Source: JAJFUI01 sp039698035
Lineage (GTDB): Bacteria; Planctomycetota; Planctomycetia; Pirellulales; Thermoguttaceae
Assembly: GCA_039698035.1 (NCBI GenBank)
Contig: JBDKSW010000003.1
Location: 175,105 to 239,104 of the forward strand
DNA: 64,000 nt
Reading direction: 5' to 3'
The notes below the pieces were generated by a model that saw only the letters and a list, made by a program, of their open reading frames with translations, was not told the DNA's origin and did no database searches. Positions within the stretch are counted from its first letter, which is position 1; each line of letters starts with the position of its first letter. A program made the position numbers and the translations under genes. Positions 8,640 through 17,075 of this stretch are shown here, piece by piece.

Positions 8640-9134
8640 ATGTTGAAGCCAGCCAGTCTTCCTGCTGTGCTGGTTGTTGCCAGTCTCTTGTTTGTCATGG
8701 ATGCCTTGATGGTGAATGTTGTCTTCCTGTCATTGCTGACTGCAATCTTTCAATTGGTGGTGGGGCTTCCGCTTTTGTATCTGCGGCAAGATGAACGACG
8801 CAAAAGACTCAGGAATGTCTGCATCTTTCTGGGCACGTTTGTCATGGCCGTCGCCATGGTCAACGTGAATGCGTATATCGCTCCATTGCACGCTGATAGA
8901 CTTATCAAGGCCATCGAAAGCTATCGGGCGGCAAATGGGGTTTACCCGCAGAAACTCGATGACCTCGTGCCGACATTCATCGACCATGTGCCATACGCCC
9001 AGTACACAATCATGGGCGTATTCTTCTACGTGAGGGGTGGCACCAAAGAGCCGCCCGTGCTCTGGTACAATCCTCACGGAATGGACCATCGCACCTACTA
9101 TTTCAAAACCAAGGACTGGCATTATTTGGGCTGA
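8640..9134 (+). CDS. Membrane protein, function unknown
   Basis: 164 residues from the ATG at 8640, which directly precedes a hydrophobic start. Two or three membrane helices occupy about residues 8-45 and 60-80. The remainder is soluble: LIKAIESYRAANGVYPQKLDDLVPTFI resembles the C-terminal domain of type II secretion G-like pseudopilins (Y-x-x-NG-x-YP-x-x-L-x-x-LVP), but no prepilin signal is present. The protein ends in an aromatic-rich stretch with HYLG. Its 3' end overlaps the antisense XRE remnant. The function is unknown. Confidence 0.6.
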   Translation: MLKPASLPAVLVVASLLFVMDALMVNVVFLSLLTAIFQLVVGLPLLYLRQDERRKRLRNVCIFLGTFVMAVAMVNVNAYIAPLHADRLIKAIESYRAANGVYPQKLDDLVPTFIDHVPYAQYTIMGVFFYVRGGTKEPPVLWYNPHGMDHRTYYFKTKDWHYLG

Positions 9135-9375
9135 CCAAGCTTTGAAAGGCCATTAGGCCGAGTCGCGGACCTGCCGGATACGGATGTCCTGGCCTGGGAA
9201 GGTGGGCGATGAGTTCCAACTCTCCGCCGAGGGTGCTCATCAGGCGTTGCAGAGTGCTGACCTGAATATCGCTTTGCGACTCCATGCGTGAAAGGGTCGG
9301 CTGCCAAACGCCCAGATTAACCACCTCTTCGGCGACTTGGCTATACACCGACCGCGTGGTAAAATCAAGGGGCAC
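9103..9375 (-). pseudogene. XRE-family antitoxin remnant
   Basis: About 90 codons can be read. The core (SQVAEEVVNLGVWQPTLSR followed by MESQSDIQVSTLQRLM and LGGELELIAHLP) is the second half of the HTH domain of XRE antitoxins of the HigA/MqsA-like group. The first HTH helix and the leading 40-50 residues normally present are missing, and the tail after LIAHLP runs on in sequence unlike the family. No toxin gene lies beside it on this strand. A truncated decayed copy is the best reading; a short functional protein cannot be excluded. Confidence 0.5.
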
Positions 9376-9392
9376 ACTGATGCGGCCGTGAC

Positions 9393-9590
9393 ATGACTTC
9401 TATCCGCGTTGAGACCACGATCCAGTCCGACGGCGTGCTCCACATAGCCGATCTTCCGTGCCATCGCGGAGACCGGGTGGAGGCGATCATCCTGCTCCCC
9501 GAGGAGGCGGATGAGGAAGGACGAGAGGCTGCCCGCGAAAGGTTCCTGGCTATCTCGCGGGAGTCCACTTTCAGATCCATCGGTCCTTAA
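9393..9590 (+). CDS. Small antitoxin-like protein upstream of a broken PIN gene
   Basis: 65 residues. The sequence starts with a beta-type segment (RVETTIQSDGVLHIADLP), followed by DRVEAIILLP and an acidic/basic helix (EEADEEGREAARERFLAI), an architecture common in antitoxins paired with PIN toxins. It lies 20 bases before the degraded PIN reading frame at 9611 and on the same strand. No good ribosome binding site is seen. With its toxin interrupted, it may survive only as an orphan. Confidence 0.55.
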   Translation: MTSIRVETTIQSDGVLHIADLPCHRGDRVEAIILLPEEADEEGREAARERFLAISRESTFRSIGP

Positions 9591-9610
9591 TCCGTCACGG
9601 GAAGAGTTGC

Positions 9611-10021
9611 ATGAACGCGATTGACACGAACGTATGGATTTGCAGCCACGATCAACGTGACGTCAGGAAGCAAGAGATTGCACAGCAACTCATTCGGACC
9701 ACCAAACCGCTTTGGCTGTTGTGACAGGTAGGTTGCGAGTTCATTGCGGCGGCGAGAAAGCTTGAGCCTCTCGGTTTCACTCAGGAGCAGGCATGGCAGT
9801 CGCTTTCAGCCATGCAAAGGATGGCAAACGCCATTCTCTTACGAACCCCAGAATTGTGGCTTGGATGCCAAGAGATTCAGCAACGGTTCGGCGTCCACTA
9901 TTGGGACGCGCTGATTGTTGCCGCTTGCATCCATTCGGAGGTGAAGACACTGTACTCGGAGGACGTTCCTGAGCGCGGTTACAATGGCCTGCGGGTGGTG
10001 AACCCCTTCGCCGCGGGCTGA
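9611..10021 (+). pseudogene. PIN-domain toxin interrupted by a nonsense codon
   Basis: A single frame from the ATG at 9611 to the TGA at 10019-10021 would encode 136 residues of a PIN toxin, but codon 38 is TGA (9722-9724). The rest of the frame is undamaged: Asp5 in AIDTN, Glu43 in CEFIAAARKL, Asp99 in YWDALIVAA and Asp118 in YSEDV are all in the expected places. Homologous toxins tend to have an aromatic or aliphatic residue where the stop falls (LLxQVxxEF), so a TGG-to-TGA change is likely. Translation restarting at 9812 would yield only an inactive C-terminal fragment. Confidence 0.75.
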
Positions 10022-10038
10022 TCGCCGAGCGTTAAGCG

Positions 10039-10245
10039 TCACATGTTCTCAGCGGCCAATTCGGGGTTCAAGGCGATGGCCTGCGAGAGAGCCGGGGCTA
10101 GGCCCACAATCACCGGCGACAATAGCTCCTCGGCGGTCGCCGGAACGCACTCGACCCGCAATTCGAGCGATTTGCCAACCGGCACGTCCACCGTCTCGTC
10201 GGGCACGAACACGTTCCCGTCAAAATGGGCGCGGATCGTCATCAT
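10039..10245 (-). CDS. DUF104-like antitoxin, orphan
   Basis: 68 residues starting at the double ATG at 10245/10242. The N-terminus (MTIRAHFDGNVFVPDETV) and the following VPVGKSLELRVE match the short antitoxin family usually annotated DUF104, a swapped-hairpin DNA-binding fold that partners a PIN toxin. No toxin follows it on the minus strand; the adjacent broken PIN frame is on the opposite strand and already has its own antitoxin-like partner. It may be a remnant of a third module or may act in trans. Confidence 0.65.
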   Translation of the reverse strand: MMTIRAHFDGNVFVPDETVDVPVGKSLELRVECVPATAEELLSPVIVGLAPALSQAIALNPELAAENM

Positions 10246-10446
10246 GGCTGAAGCATACCCCAATCAGACGGTTTAGAGAAGCACTTTGTCGCGTCGGTTG
10301 GATCTTTCGCCTTCCTCGCCTCACCCTCTTCGCCAACCGAATGGCCATGCCTCTGGGCGCGGGCCGCCGGAGGCGATAACATGGGCAAATCAGCGTGTAG
10401 ATTCACCAAAAGCCCCCAAAAATCGAAGTCCTAAGACCTAATTCCC

Positions 10447-11751
10447 ATGCCCGACATTCAAGCCTTCCGTGGAGTCCGCTACAACCTTGGCCGCGTTGGA
10501 TCGCTGAGCGACGTGGTGACGCCGCCGTACGATGTGATCGGCGACGAGCTGCAAGAGCATTTCTACAACCTGCACCCGAACAGCTTCATTCGGATCGACT
10601 TGAACAAGATCGAGCCGGGCGACGACGACGAGAAGAACAACCGCTACATCCGGGCGGCCAAGTTCTACAAGCAGTGGCGCGAGCAGGGCATTCTGACGAC
10701 CGAGTCGGATCCGGCCGTCTACGTGTACCACCAGGAGTTCGAGGCCGCCGGCACGAAGTACGTCCGCCGCGGATTCCTTTGCCGGCAGTGGCTGACGCGG
10801 TTCGGCGAGGGCCAGGTCTTCCCGCACGAGGAAACGCTGCCGGCCGCCAAGGTCGATCGACTGATGCTCACGGTCGTGACCAAGGCCCAGATGAGCCCGA
10901 TTTTCGGACTCTACCCCGACGCCGAGTGCGAGGCCCAGCGGCTGCTCGACGAGGCCGTGGCCGACAAGACGCCGCTGGTGGCCACCGACCATTTGGGCGT
11001 CGTGCATCGCATGTGGCCTGTGACCGACGTGTCCGTCATCTCGAAGCTCTCGGCCATCATGGGCCCGAAGCCGATCTTCATCGCCGACGGGCACCACCGC
11101 TACGAGACGGCCTGCAACTACCGCGACCAGATCCACGACAGCGGGGCCCTGTCGCCGACGCATCCGGCGAACTACACGCTGATGATGTGCGTCGCGATGG
11201 ACGATCCGGGCCTGATCGTGATGCCGACGCACCGCCTGTTCCAAGGCGTTCCGGCAATGACCAGCGACGAGTTGAAGGCCAAGCTTGGCGCGTGTTTCAC
11301 GACCCGTCCGGCCGGCGACGGTCCCGACGCGGCCACGTCCGTCTGGGAAGACATCGAGACGGGCGGCGTCCAAGGCGCGATTGGCCTCTACACCCAGAAG
11401 GACGGCAAGTGGTTGATCGCCACGGTGACCGACGCCGGGAAAGCCCGGATGGCCGAAGTCGCCAAGGACCACACGGACGACTGGCGCGGCCTGGGCGTCA
11501 GCCTGCTCCACCGGCTCATCATCGAGGACCTGCTGGGCTGCAAGAAGTTGCCGAAGCCGGGCTACGTCCATCTGATCGAAGAGGTGGCCGAAGGGCTGAA
11601 GACGGGCGAGTATCCGCTGGCGGCCGTCGTCATGCCGGCCACGGTCGAGCATGTTCGCCAGATCAGCATGGGCGGCGAACGCATGCCGGCCAAGAGCACC
11701 TATTTTTATCCGAAGCTGCTCAGCGGACTGGTCATCAATCCGCTGGAGTAG
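10447..11751 (+). CDS. DUF1015 family protein
   Basis: 434 residues, full length for DUF1015. Conserved blocks are visible: GVRYN near the start, VTPPYDVI, the central VFPHEETLPAAKVDRL, SPIFGLYPD, and ADGHHRYETACNYRD around residues 217-231, followed by the C-terminal block SLLHRLIIEDLLG. The ADGHHR motif with two histidines is the most conserved part and suggests a catalytic or metal site, but no activity is established to my knowledge. The family is widespread and often near serine biosynthesis genes; none is visible here. It is followed by a gene-poor 1.5 kb region. Confidence 0.85.
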   Translation: MPDIQAFRGVRYNLGRVGSLSDVVTPPYDVIGDELQEHFYNLHPNSFIRIDLNKIEPGDDDEKNNRYIRAAKFYKQWREQGILTTESDPAVYVYHQEFEAAGTKYVRRGFLCRQWLTRFGEGQVFPHEETLPAAKVDRLMLTVVTKAQMSPIFGLYPDAECEAQRLLDEAVADKTPLVATDHLGVVHRMWPVTDVSVISKLSAIMGPKPIFIADGHHRYETACNYRDQIHDSGALSPTHPANYTLMMCVAMDDPGLIVMPTHRLFQGVPAMTSDELKAKLGACFTTRPAGDGPDAATSVWEDIETGGVQGAIGLYTQKDGKWLIATVTDAGKARMAEVAKDHTDDWRGLGVSLLHRLIIEDLLGCKKLPKPGYVHLIEEVAEGLKTGEYPLAAVVMPATVEHVRQISMGGERMPAKSTYFYPKLLSGLVINPLE

Positions 11752-12541
11752 GACACCGAGGTCAGAGGCCAGAGCATCCTGGGAGTGCCGAGTTGGGCGA
11801 GAAGCCGAGGCCCCTGAACCGAGAGTCTTAAGCGGCCGCGATCGAGCATTGGCCGAGATTCGACGACTGGCACGGTTGGCACGACGCCCGTGCCAAGGGT
11901 CGTTGTCAGCGCCGCATCCACCATCTGAGGGGATGCCAACACACGATCGCCCAACGGATCGCGTGGCGGCCCAGCGTGTCCGTTTGCAGCCGCGTCGGCT
12001 CTCTCGAATTCTGACCTTTGCCGGCGCGGCCGTTGCGCTCGCGGCGGCGCGCTGGCGCCGATCGACGGGCTCGTGGCGATCGCGCCGGGCCGCCTCGACC
12101 GAGGCGATCCGGGGCGGTCGGCGCTCGATGCGGACGCGCAGCACCGGCGTCTCTTTTGGCACGTCACGATTCTGATTTGCCACGGTTGCGATTGTCTTGA
12201 CGAGCTGGCAACGCATTCGCAGACCGGCAGGACGCATTGGGGCAACAGCCACCGCGATTGGCATGGGCAACGACGACTTTCTTGCCGGTCTGGAGGCATT
12301 GGGCATTCGCCGGAGGATCGAGTCGCCCGAGTGGCACGGGGAAGAGCGCATGGCGCACGTCCCTGGGGATGTGTTGCGACTGGCACGCGAGTCGATGGCC
12401 CGCCGCGGCGCGATGGATCTTGAAGCCGTGCCGTGCGGCACAGCCATCGCTGAGGACTGTCGCGGCTTGAACAGAGGCCCGCGGAAGAAGCGGTATCGCG
12501 TCTCTGTTGCGACGGTTTGCACCTGTTCATGGTCGCTTCCC

Positions 12542-12557
12542 GGTTCCACGTGAAACC
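12542..12557. promoter_or_regulatory. parS-like site 1
   Basis: GGTTCCACGTGAAACC matches the bacterial parS consensus TGTTTCACGTGAAACA at 13 of 16 positions and keeps the central CACGTG intact. Extending by one base on each side (CGG...CCG) lengthens the palindrome. ParB encoded 1.5 kb away would be the expected ligand. Confidence 0.6.
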
Positions 12558-13093
12558 GCCCGGCGGTCGATCTTGATGCGAGGCCGCGTGTCAGAAAGCG
12601 GTTGCCGGATTTCATTCGTTCGCGCGGCGTCGGCGGTCTTCTGCGTGCTGTTCCGCTTCTTGTTGCGGCTGCGATAATCGGCAACCATTGGCGTCATGTT
12701 GCAAGCGACATCGGAGCCGAGCGGCAATGCCGCGCGTGCCAAAGACCGGTCACCGGCGTTGGCCGCGCCGTCGGAAGCGTTCGGCTTGGCAACCAACTGG
12801 GCGTCGCGCGGTTCGGCACAGACGACCTGCTGCCGTGGATGACCATCGCGGCGATCGGGCCGACGATGGAGTTGGCCGTCGGGGGCAACACGTGGCCGGG
12901 CAGCGCTGCGGCGATCAACTGCTGGGTGGCCGAGATAGCGAGATCGAGAGTTCGGCCATGGCGTTCGGAGAACGAGTTGCGGCAGTCGTTGGAAGATCTC
13001 GTTGGTGATGCAGACGCTCGGCGGCGTCGTGGCCACCGCAACGCGCATGCGGTTGCTCGCTTGGTGGCCGCACACACTGCAATTGCTCGCCAC

Positions 13094-13109
13094 TGTTCCC
13101 CGTGAAACG
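13094..13109. promoter_or_regulatory. parS-like site 2
   Basis: TGTTCCCCGTGAAACG agrees with the parS consensus at 13 of 16 positions. The right half-site GTGAAAC is perfect; the left half has two substitutions. It lies 21 bases from site 3 and 195 bases before the parA start. Confidence 0.5.
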
Positions 13110-13130
13110 GCGTAGTTGGCGTTGTTTGGC

Positions 13131-13146
13131 GGTTTCACAGGAAACA
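13131..13146. promoter_or_regulatory. parS-like site 3
   Basis: GGTTTCACAGGAAACA agrees with the parS consensus at 13 of 16 positions, with both GTTTC and GAAAC arms intact but the central two bases changed. Together with site 2 it forms a closely spaced pair just upstream of parA. Confidence 0.5.
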
Positions 13147-13303
13147 TGACGGCAAAGGCGCGTTCCCGCGGTCGGCCGCCTGGAGGCGCGGTCAAACTGC
13201 CATTCCCCCCCGAGCCGGCTCCCTGCTAGAATCCCGCCTGTTTGTTTAGGCGTGGGCTGTTCCGCCGCCGTTTCGCGGTGCGCGTCGATCGCGGAGGTTC
13301 CTC

Positions 13304-14104
13304 GTGACTCGTGTCTTTTGCGTGGCCAACCAGAAAGGCGGCGTGGGCAAGACCACGACCGCAATGAATCTGGCCGCCGGGCTGACATGGTCGGGCGGGC
13401 ACACCTTGCTGATCGACCTCGATCCGCAGTGCAACGCCACGACCGGGCTGGGAGGACAACCGACGGCGAGCCATCCGGTGGCCGACTGCAGGCCGCTGGT
13501 CGAAGCCACCGTGACGACGGCGACGCCCGGGTTGGACCTGCTGCCGGGCAGTCGCAGCGTCCGCGACATCGAACTGCTGACCCGCGACGACCCGAAGCTT
13601 TCGGCCCGAATCCGGGAGCAACTGCTGACCGGTTACGCCGGCTACGACTTCGTGCTGATCGACTGCCCGCCGTCGATTGGGCCGCTGACAAAGACGGCGC
13701 TCGCCAGTTCGACCGAGGTGTTCATGCCGATCCAGTGCGAATACTTCGCGATGGAAGGGCTGGCCCAAATGATCGAGGTGATCCGCGACGTGATGCAGGG
13801 CGCGGAGGAGCCGGTCGGTCAGCGGTCGGACTTCGTGGGGCAGAGCGGGAGTCGGTCGCACGAGTCGCTCCAGTTTGGCGGCATCGTCCTCACGATGTAC
13901 GACCACACCCTGGAACTGACCCGCGAGGTGGATGAAGAGGTGCGGGACTTTTTTGGCGACATTGTGTTTCAGACGGTCATCCCGCGTGACGTGGCGGTCT
14001 CGGAATCGCCGAGTCACGGGAGATCGGTGATTGATTACGCCCCCCGCTCACGCGGGGCACGTGCGTATGTCGAACTTTGCATGGAGGTACTTGGTCGTGA
14101 ATAA
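13304..14104 (+). CDS. parA: ParA/Soj chromosome-partitioning ATPase
   Basis: 266 residues. The deviant Walker A motif is NQKGGVGKTTTAMNL near residue 9-23, A' is LLIDLDPQCNATTG, and Walker B is FVLIDCPPSIGPLTKTAL. The later MPIQCEYFAMEGLAQM and the PRDVAVSESPSHGRSV block with IDYAPRSRGA are typical of Soj. The start is GTG at 13304 with GCGGAGG seven bases upstream. A short insertion (about residues 168-185, VGQRSDFVGQSGSRSHES) is unlike most homologues. It overlaps parB by 8 bases. It drives ParB-parS segregation on the nucleoid and may also control replication initiation. Confidence 0.93.
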   Translation: MTRVFCVANQKGGVGKTTTAMNLAAGLTWSGGHTLLIDLDPQCNATTGLGGQPTASHPVADCRPLVEATVTTATPGLDLLPGSRSVRDIELLTRDDPKLSARIREQLLTGYAGYDFVLIDCPPSIGPLTKTALASSTEVFMPIQCEYFAMEGLAQMIEVIRDVMQGAEEPVGQRSDFVGQSGSRSHESLQFGGIVLTMYDHTLELTREVDEEVRDFFGDIVFQTVIPRDVAVSESPSHGRSVIDYAPRSRGARAYVELCMEVLGRE

Positions 14105-15236
14105 GGAACGACGATTGGGACGTGGTCTCGAAGCGTTGCTGGGGCAGATGCCCGCCCGCAAAGAGCCGCTCGCGGAACAGCCATCGCTGCCGGCCCAGTT
14201 GGCGTCGCTGGCCGCGAAGAGCGGTCCGCAACCGTCGCAGGGTCCGACACAGGCGCCAACGCCGGCTGCCATTCCATCGAACGAAGCCATGTTCTGGCTC
14301 GACGGCGCGCACCCGGCGCCGGTGCAGAATCCACACCATGCGCCGGTTCAACAGCCTGGGCCCGGGACGATGGCGTCGACGTCGGATTCAGAGACCGCGC
14401 AGCACAACCGCGTGGACGATGCGCAGCTCGGTCGCGTCAACGTCCACCAGATCGACAGCAACCCGGCGCAGCCTCGGCAGGAGTTCGACCCAAGCGAGTT
14501 GCGTTCGCTCGCCGAGAGCATTTCGTCGCACGGGCTGTTGCAGCCGGTCGTGGTGCGACGTGTCCGCGATCGTTACCAACTGGTCGCTGGCGAGCGCCGT
14601 CTTCGTGCGGCGATCCAGGCCGGTTGGGCCGACGTACCGGTGAACGTCGTCGAGGCCGACGATCGCCAGACGGCCGAGCTGGCCATCGTTGAGAACCTGC
14701 AGCGCAAGGATCTGAACGCCTTGGAAAAGGCCGCATCGTTCCAGAAGTATTTGGATCAGTACCAATGCACCCAGGAGGAGTTGGCCGGGCGGCTCAAGCT
14801 TGACCGGTCGACTATCGCCAACCTGATCCGACTTTTGGAGCTGCCGGACGCGGTGCAGAACGCCTTGCGTCGCGGTCAGATTTCGCAGGGCCACGCCCGG
14901 GCGTTGCTGCCGCTTGGCGATGAGCGCGAGCAGATCGAGTTCTGTCAGCGAATTCAGCGCGAGGCGCTCAACGTCCGGCAGACCGAGGCGATGGTGCAGG
15001 AGACGATCGACGCGATCGACCGCGAGCCGCTTGCGATGGTCAAGACGCCGCCGAAGAAGAGCCGTTCGGCCGGCGTGAAGAGCGAGCAGATTGCGGCGTT
15101 GGAGCAGGAGTTCCGGACCTCGCTTGGCATGAAGGTCAAGCTGACGCACAACGCCCGGGGCCGCGGCAAGCTGGTCGTCCTCTTCCGCAATCACGAGGAG
15201 TTCGAGCGGCTGAAGCGGCAGATGTGCGGGGGGTAG
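14097..15236 (+). CDS. parB: ParB/Spo0J centromere-binding protein
   Basis: 379 residues. GTG at 14097 is chosen because GGAGG lies 9 bases before it and the following MNKERRLGRGLEALLGQM is the conserved N-terminal ParA-activating segment. After a long Pro/Gln/Ala-rich linker (about residues 20-110) come the CTP-binding ParB domain (IDSNPAQPRQEFDP, LRSLAESISSHGLLQPVVVR, LVAGERRLRAA), the HTH (TQEELAGRLKLDRSTIANLI; RGQISQGHARALL) and a C-terminal dimerisation domain. The linker is longer than usual. GERR is the CTP/ATP-binding signature. parS-like sites lie upstream of parA. Confidence 0.93.
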   Translation: MNKERRLGRGLEALLGQMPARKEPLAEQPSLPAQLASLAAKSGPQPSQGPTQAPTPAAIPSNEAMFWLDGAHPAPVQNPHHAPVQQPGPGTMASTSDSETAQHNRVDDAQLGRVNVHQIDSNPAQPRQEFDPSELRSLAESISSHGLLQPVVVRRVRDRYQLVAGERRLRAAIQAGWADVPVNVVEADDRQTAELAIVENLQRKDLNALEKAASFQKYLDQYQCTQEELAGRLKLDRSTIANLIRLLELPDAVQNALRRGQISQGHARALLPLGDEREQIEFCQRIQREALNVRQTEAMVQETIDAIDREPLAMVKTPPKKSRSAGVKSEQIAALEQEFRTSLGMKVKLTHNARGRGKLVVLFRNHEEFERLKRQMCGG

Positions 15237-15327
15237 GGGTGTGGGGGTTGGGATTCGAGGCTTTGTTTGGCGGCGCTGCGGCACCGAGTCCTCAATATTC
15301 CCTGACGGCCGACCTCTGAGCTGCCGC

Positions 15328-15355
15328 TTGCTACGGCGTGGAAAACTGCTACCAT
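15328..15355 (+). promoter_or_regulatory. Candidate promoter of tRNA-Pro
   Basis: TTGCTA at 15328-15333 and TACCAT at 15350-15355 are 16 bases apart. Initiation near 15362 would give a 5' leader of only a few bases before the tRNA. Confidence 0.35.
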
Positions 15356-15368
15356 GAATGGCACACTT

Positions 15369-15445
<77 letters not shown>

Positions 15446-15450
15446 CGGCA

Positions 15451-15488
15451 AGGGGATAGGTTCACCCGTTGGACCTATCCCCTTTTTT
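15451..15488 (+). terminator. Intrinsic terminator after tRNA-Pro
   Basis: AGGGGATAGGT pairs with ACCTATCCCCTT across an 11-base loop, followed by a run of six or more T. It lies 8 bases past the tRNA and would also serve in reverse for the convergent zinc-ribbon gene, whose stop is at 15492. Confidence 0.85.
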
Positions 15489-15491
15489 CAT

Positions 15492-15740
15492 TCACGGCAC
15501 GCAGTTTTTGCAGGCCTGTTTATTGACCCTGCTTCGATCCTGAGTGCAGCAGAATTGTTCGCACATGACACACTTCAACACTTTGACGTTCCGTCTATTG
15601 CAGATGTAACACGGTTTGCACGAGTGTCGGCCATTACTCGTGCACAGATTGCACACGTTCTTTCCACAATTGTCGCAATACTCAACTTTGAAACCGGGGC
15701 CATATTGGTCAGTCGTTCCACAGAGTTGACATATGCTCAC
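15492..15740 (-). CDS. Small zinc-ribbon/Cys-rich protein
   Basis: 82 residues from the GTG at 15740, chosen because AAGGGAGGT stands at ideal distance; the ATG at 15761 would place this Shine-Dalgarno inside the gene. The protein has many CxxC pairs: CQLC, CDNC, CNLC, CKPC, CYIC, CVMC, CKNC, with aromatic residues between them, arranged like stacked zinc ribbons. No signal peptide. A likely promoter has an extended -10 TGCTATAAT (15843-15848). The function is unknown; nucleic acid or protein binding is possible. Confidence 0.65.
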   Translation of the reverse strand: MSICQLCGTTDQYGPGFKVEYCDNCGKNVCNLCTSNGRHSCKPCYICNRRNVKVLKCVMCEQFCCTQDRSRVNKQACKNCVP

Positions 15741-15842
15741 GACAGCACCTCCCTTGGACATGTGGCACCTTGAAATTGACGAAACACGACGACGGCCAAC
15801 ACCACCCCACCAGAAACCTAGGTGGCATCCAGCTTGGGTGCG

Positions 15843-15848
15843 ATTATA
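15843..15848 (-). promoter_or_regulatory. Extended -10 of the zinc-ribbon gene
   Basis: On the minus strand TATAAT is preceded by TGC, an extended -10 element. The -35 is weak. Initiation near 15836 would leave a leader of about 95 bases before the GTG start at 15740. Confidence 0.4.
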
Positions 15849-16551
15849 GCATGTCGTAGCCATGCGACCATAGCCCGTTGCGGGGTTACTCGCTGACACG
15901 AGGGGTCGTCGGGAGGTTTGCGTTCGTGGTGACACGGCGCCAAAAGAACTCGGGCGAATGACATGGCCGCGATCGGTGAGCGTCCACGCTGTGGCTGACA
16001 ACCAATCGCCAGACGCGGGCGGCATCGCGTCGGCGCGAGCGACCTGGAAGCGCCAGCTTGGATTGTCTCCGACGCCAGCACGGGCAGGAACACGTCTGAC
16101 TGCTGGCTGCGCTGGGGGGGACCGGATTCACTCCGTGCCTTGCGCGATTGGCGAGCTGCGTCTTTGTTTGCAATCGTCTGGCGGCGTGCTATGTTCTCGG
16201 GTTCCGTCTGAAAGTGGTCGCGGCGTATTGGATCAGCTCTGTCCAGACGCACGGCGGCCGGGACAAAGCGGTTCCGTGCTTGGGGACCGCACGTCGACTT
16301 TCGACGAGAACCTCCCGTTGCGAGAGAACACATGAAAGGCAACGAACGCCCGGGGCTCGTGGTTATTCCGGTCGCCGACCGCAGTCGCCACAGAGGTCAC
16401 CCTGGCGACATGGGTTCTTAGCGCTAGAAAGACTCAAGTGCCAAGAATCAGGGCGTTCTTGGCCGATAACAGAGAAACACTGCGCCCTTGACCGGGGGCC
16501 TTACCGATTGGGCCGCAGGGCATTGCCCAGCCCGCCCCTCAGGATTGTCTG
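15849..16551. other. Intergenic region, no gene recognised
   Basis: Between the zinc-ribbon promoter and the phosphoesterase start no reading frame shows convincing coding character. Nothing repeated or structured stands out by eye. Confidence 0.5.
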
Positions 16552-17037
16552 ATGAAGATTGGCGTCATTAGCGACACCCACGGCGAAATTGACTCGACCC
16601 AACGAGCGCTCGAGCTTCTCGACGGACAGAAGACCGATTTGATGATTCATTGCGGCGACATCGGGCTGGAAGTCATCCCGTTGTTTCGCGGGCGGCGTGT
16701 CCACTTCGTCAACGGCAACGTGGATGATCCGGGCAGGCTCCGCGAAGCCATCAGCCGGTCGGAACATGCATTCCACCTCAACCTCGGCTCGTTGGAGGTC
16801 GAGGGCCGCCGCGTGGCGTTCCTGCATGGCGACGACATCCAGCTTCTGCACCAGACGATCCACTCGGGGCAGTGGGACTTGGTCTGCCACGGCCACACGC
16901 ACGCTTTTTCGAGCACGCGGCATCACGAGACGCTCGTTCTCAACCCGGGCGCCCTCTCGCGGACCGACGAACCGTCGGTGGGAGTCGTCGAGATGCCGTC
17001 GATGGCCGTGACGAAGATCGGCGTGGACCAGCGGTGA
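16552..17037 (+). CDS. YfcE/MJ0936-type metallophosphoesterase
   Basis: 161 residues. The five metal-binding motifs of calcineurin-like phosphoesterases are in order: ISDTHG (residues 6-11), HCGDIG, NGNVDD, HGDD and CHGHTHA. Size and motif spacing match the short YfcE/MJ0936 group, which hydrolyse phosphodiesters or simple phosphoesters in vitro with Mn2+ or Ni2+. The physiological substrate is unknown. It is convergent with rimI; 38 bases separate the stops. Confidence 0.88.
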   Translation: MKIGVISDTHGEIDSTQRALELLDGQKTDLMIHCGDIGLEVIPLFRGRRVHFVNGNVDDPGRLREAISRSEHAFHLNLGSLEVEGRRVAFLHGDDIQLLHQTIHSGQWDLVCHGHTHAFSSTRHHETLVLNPGALSRTDEPSVGVVEMPSMAVTKIGVDQR

Positions 17038-17075
17038 TCCGCCGATGCGAGTTTGCCATCGCGGCTCTGGCGGAT

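Larger units (their letters stand above)
11752..13303. other. Gene-poor 1.5 kb region upstream of parAB
   Basis: No reading frame in this interval has a credible start, composition or recognisable motif, although GC richness keeps several frames open. It contains three palindromes similar to parS (12542-12557, 13094-13109, 13131-13146). A TAGAAT hexamer at 13227-13232 may be the -10 of the parA promoter, but no convincing -35 lies upstream of it. A decayed gene or a centromere/origin-linked region are the two explanations I can offer. Confidence 0.6.

Noticed and set aside
9722..9724. TGA as selenocysteine in the PIN gene
   Set aside because: PIN toxins have no selenocysteine at this place and no SECIS-like hairpin follows; a nonsense mutation is simpler.
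10438..12684. Minus-strand frame of 748 codons opposite the DUF1015 gene
   Set aside because: It is antisense to a well-supported gene and has low-complexity Arg/Ala/Pro content in the remainder.
12602..13105. Possible genes in the region before parA
   Set aside because: Frames on both strands are open only because of GC content; they lack ribosome binding sites and recognisable motifs, and the parS-like palindromes cut through them.
15958..16335. Plus-strand frame of 125 codons
   Set aside because: No Shine-Dalgarno, no recognisable motif, and shadow-like composition.
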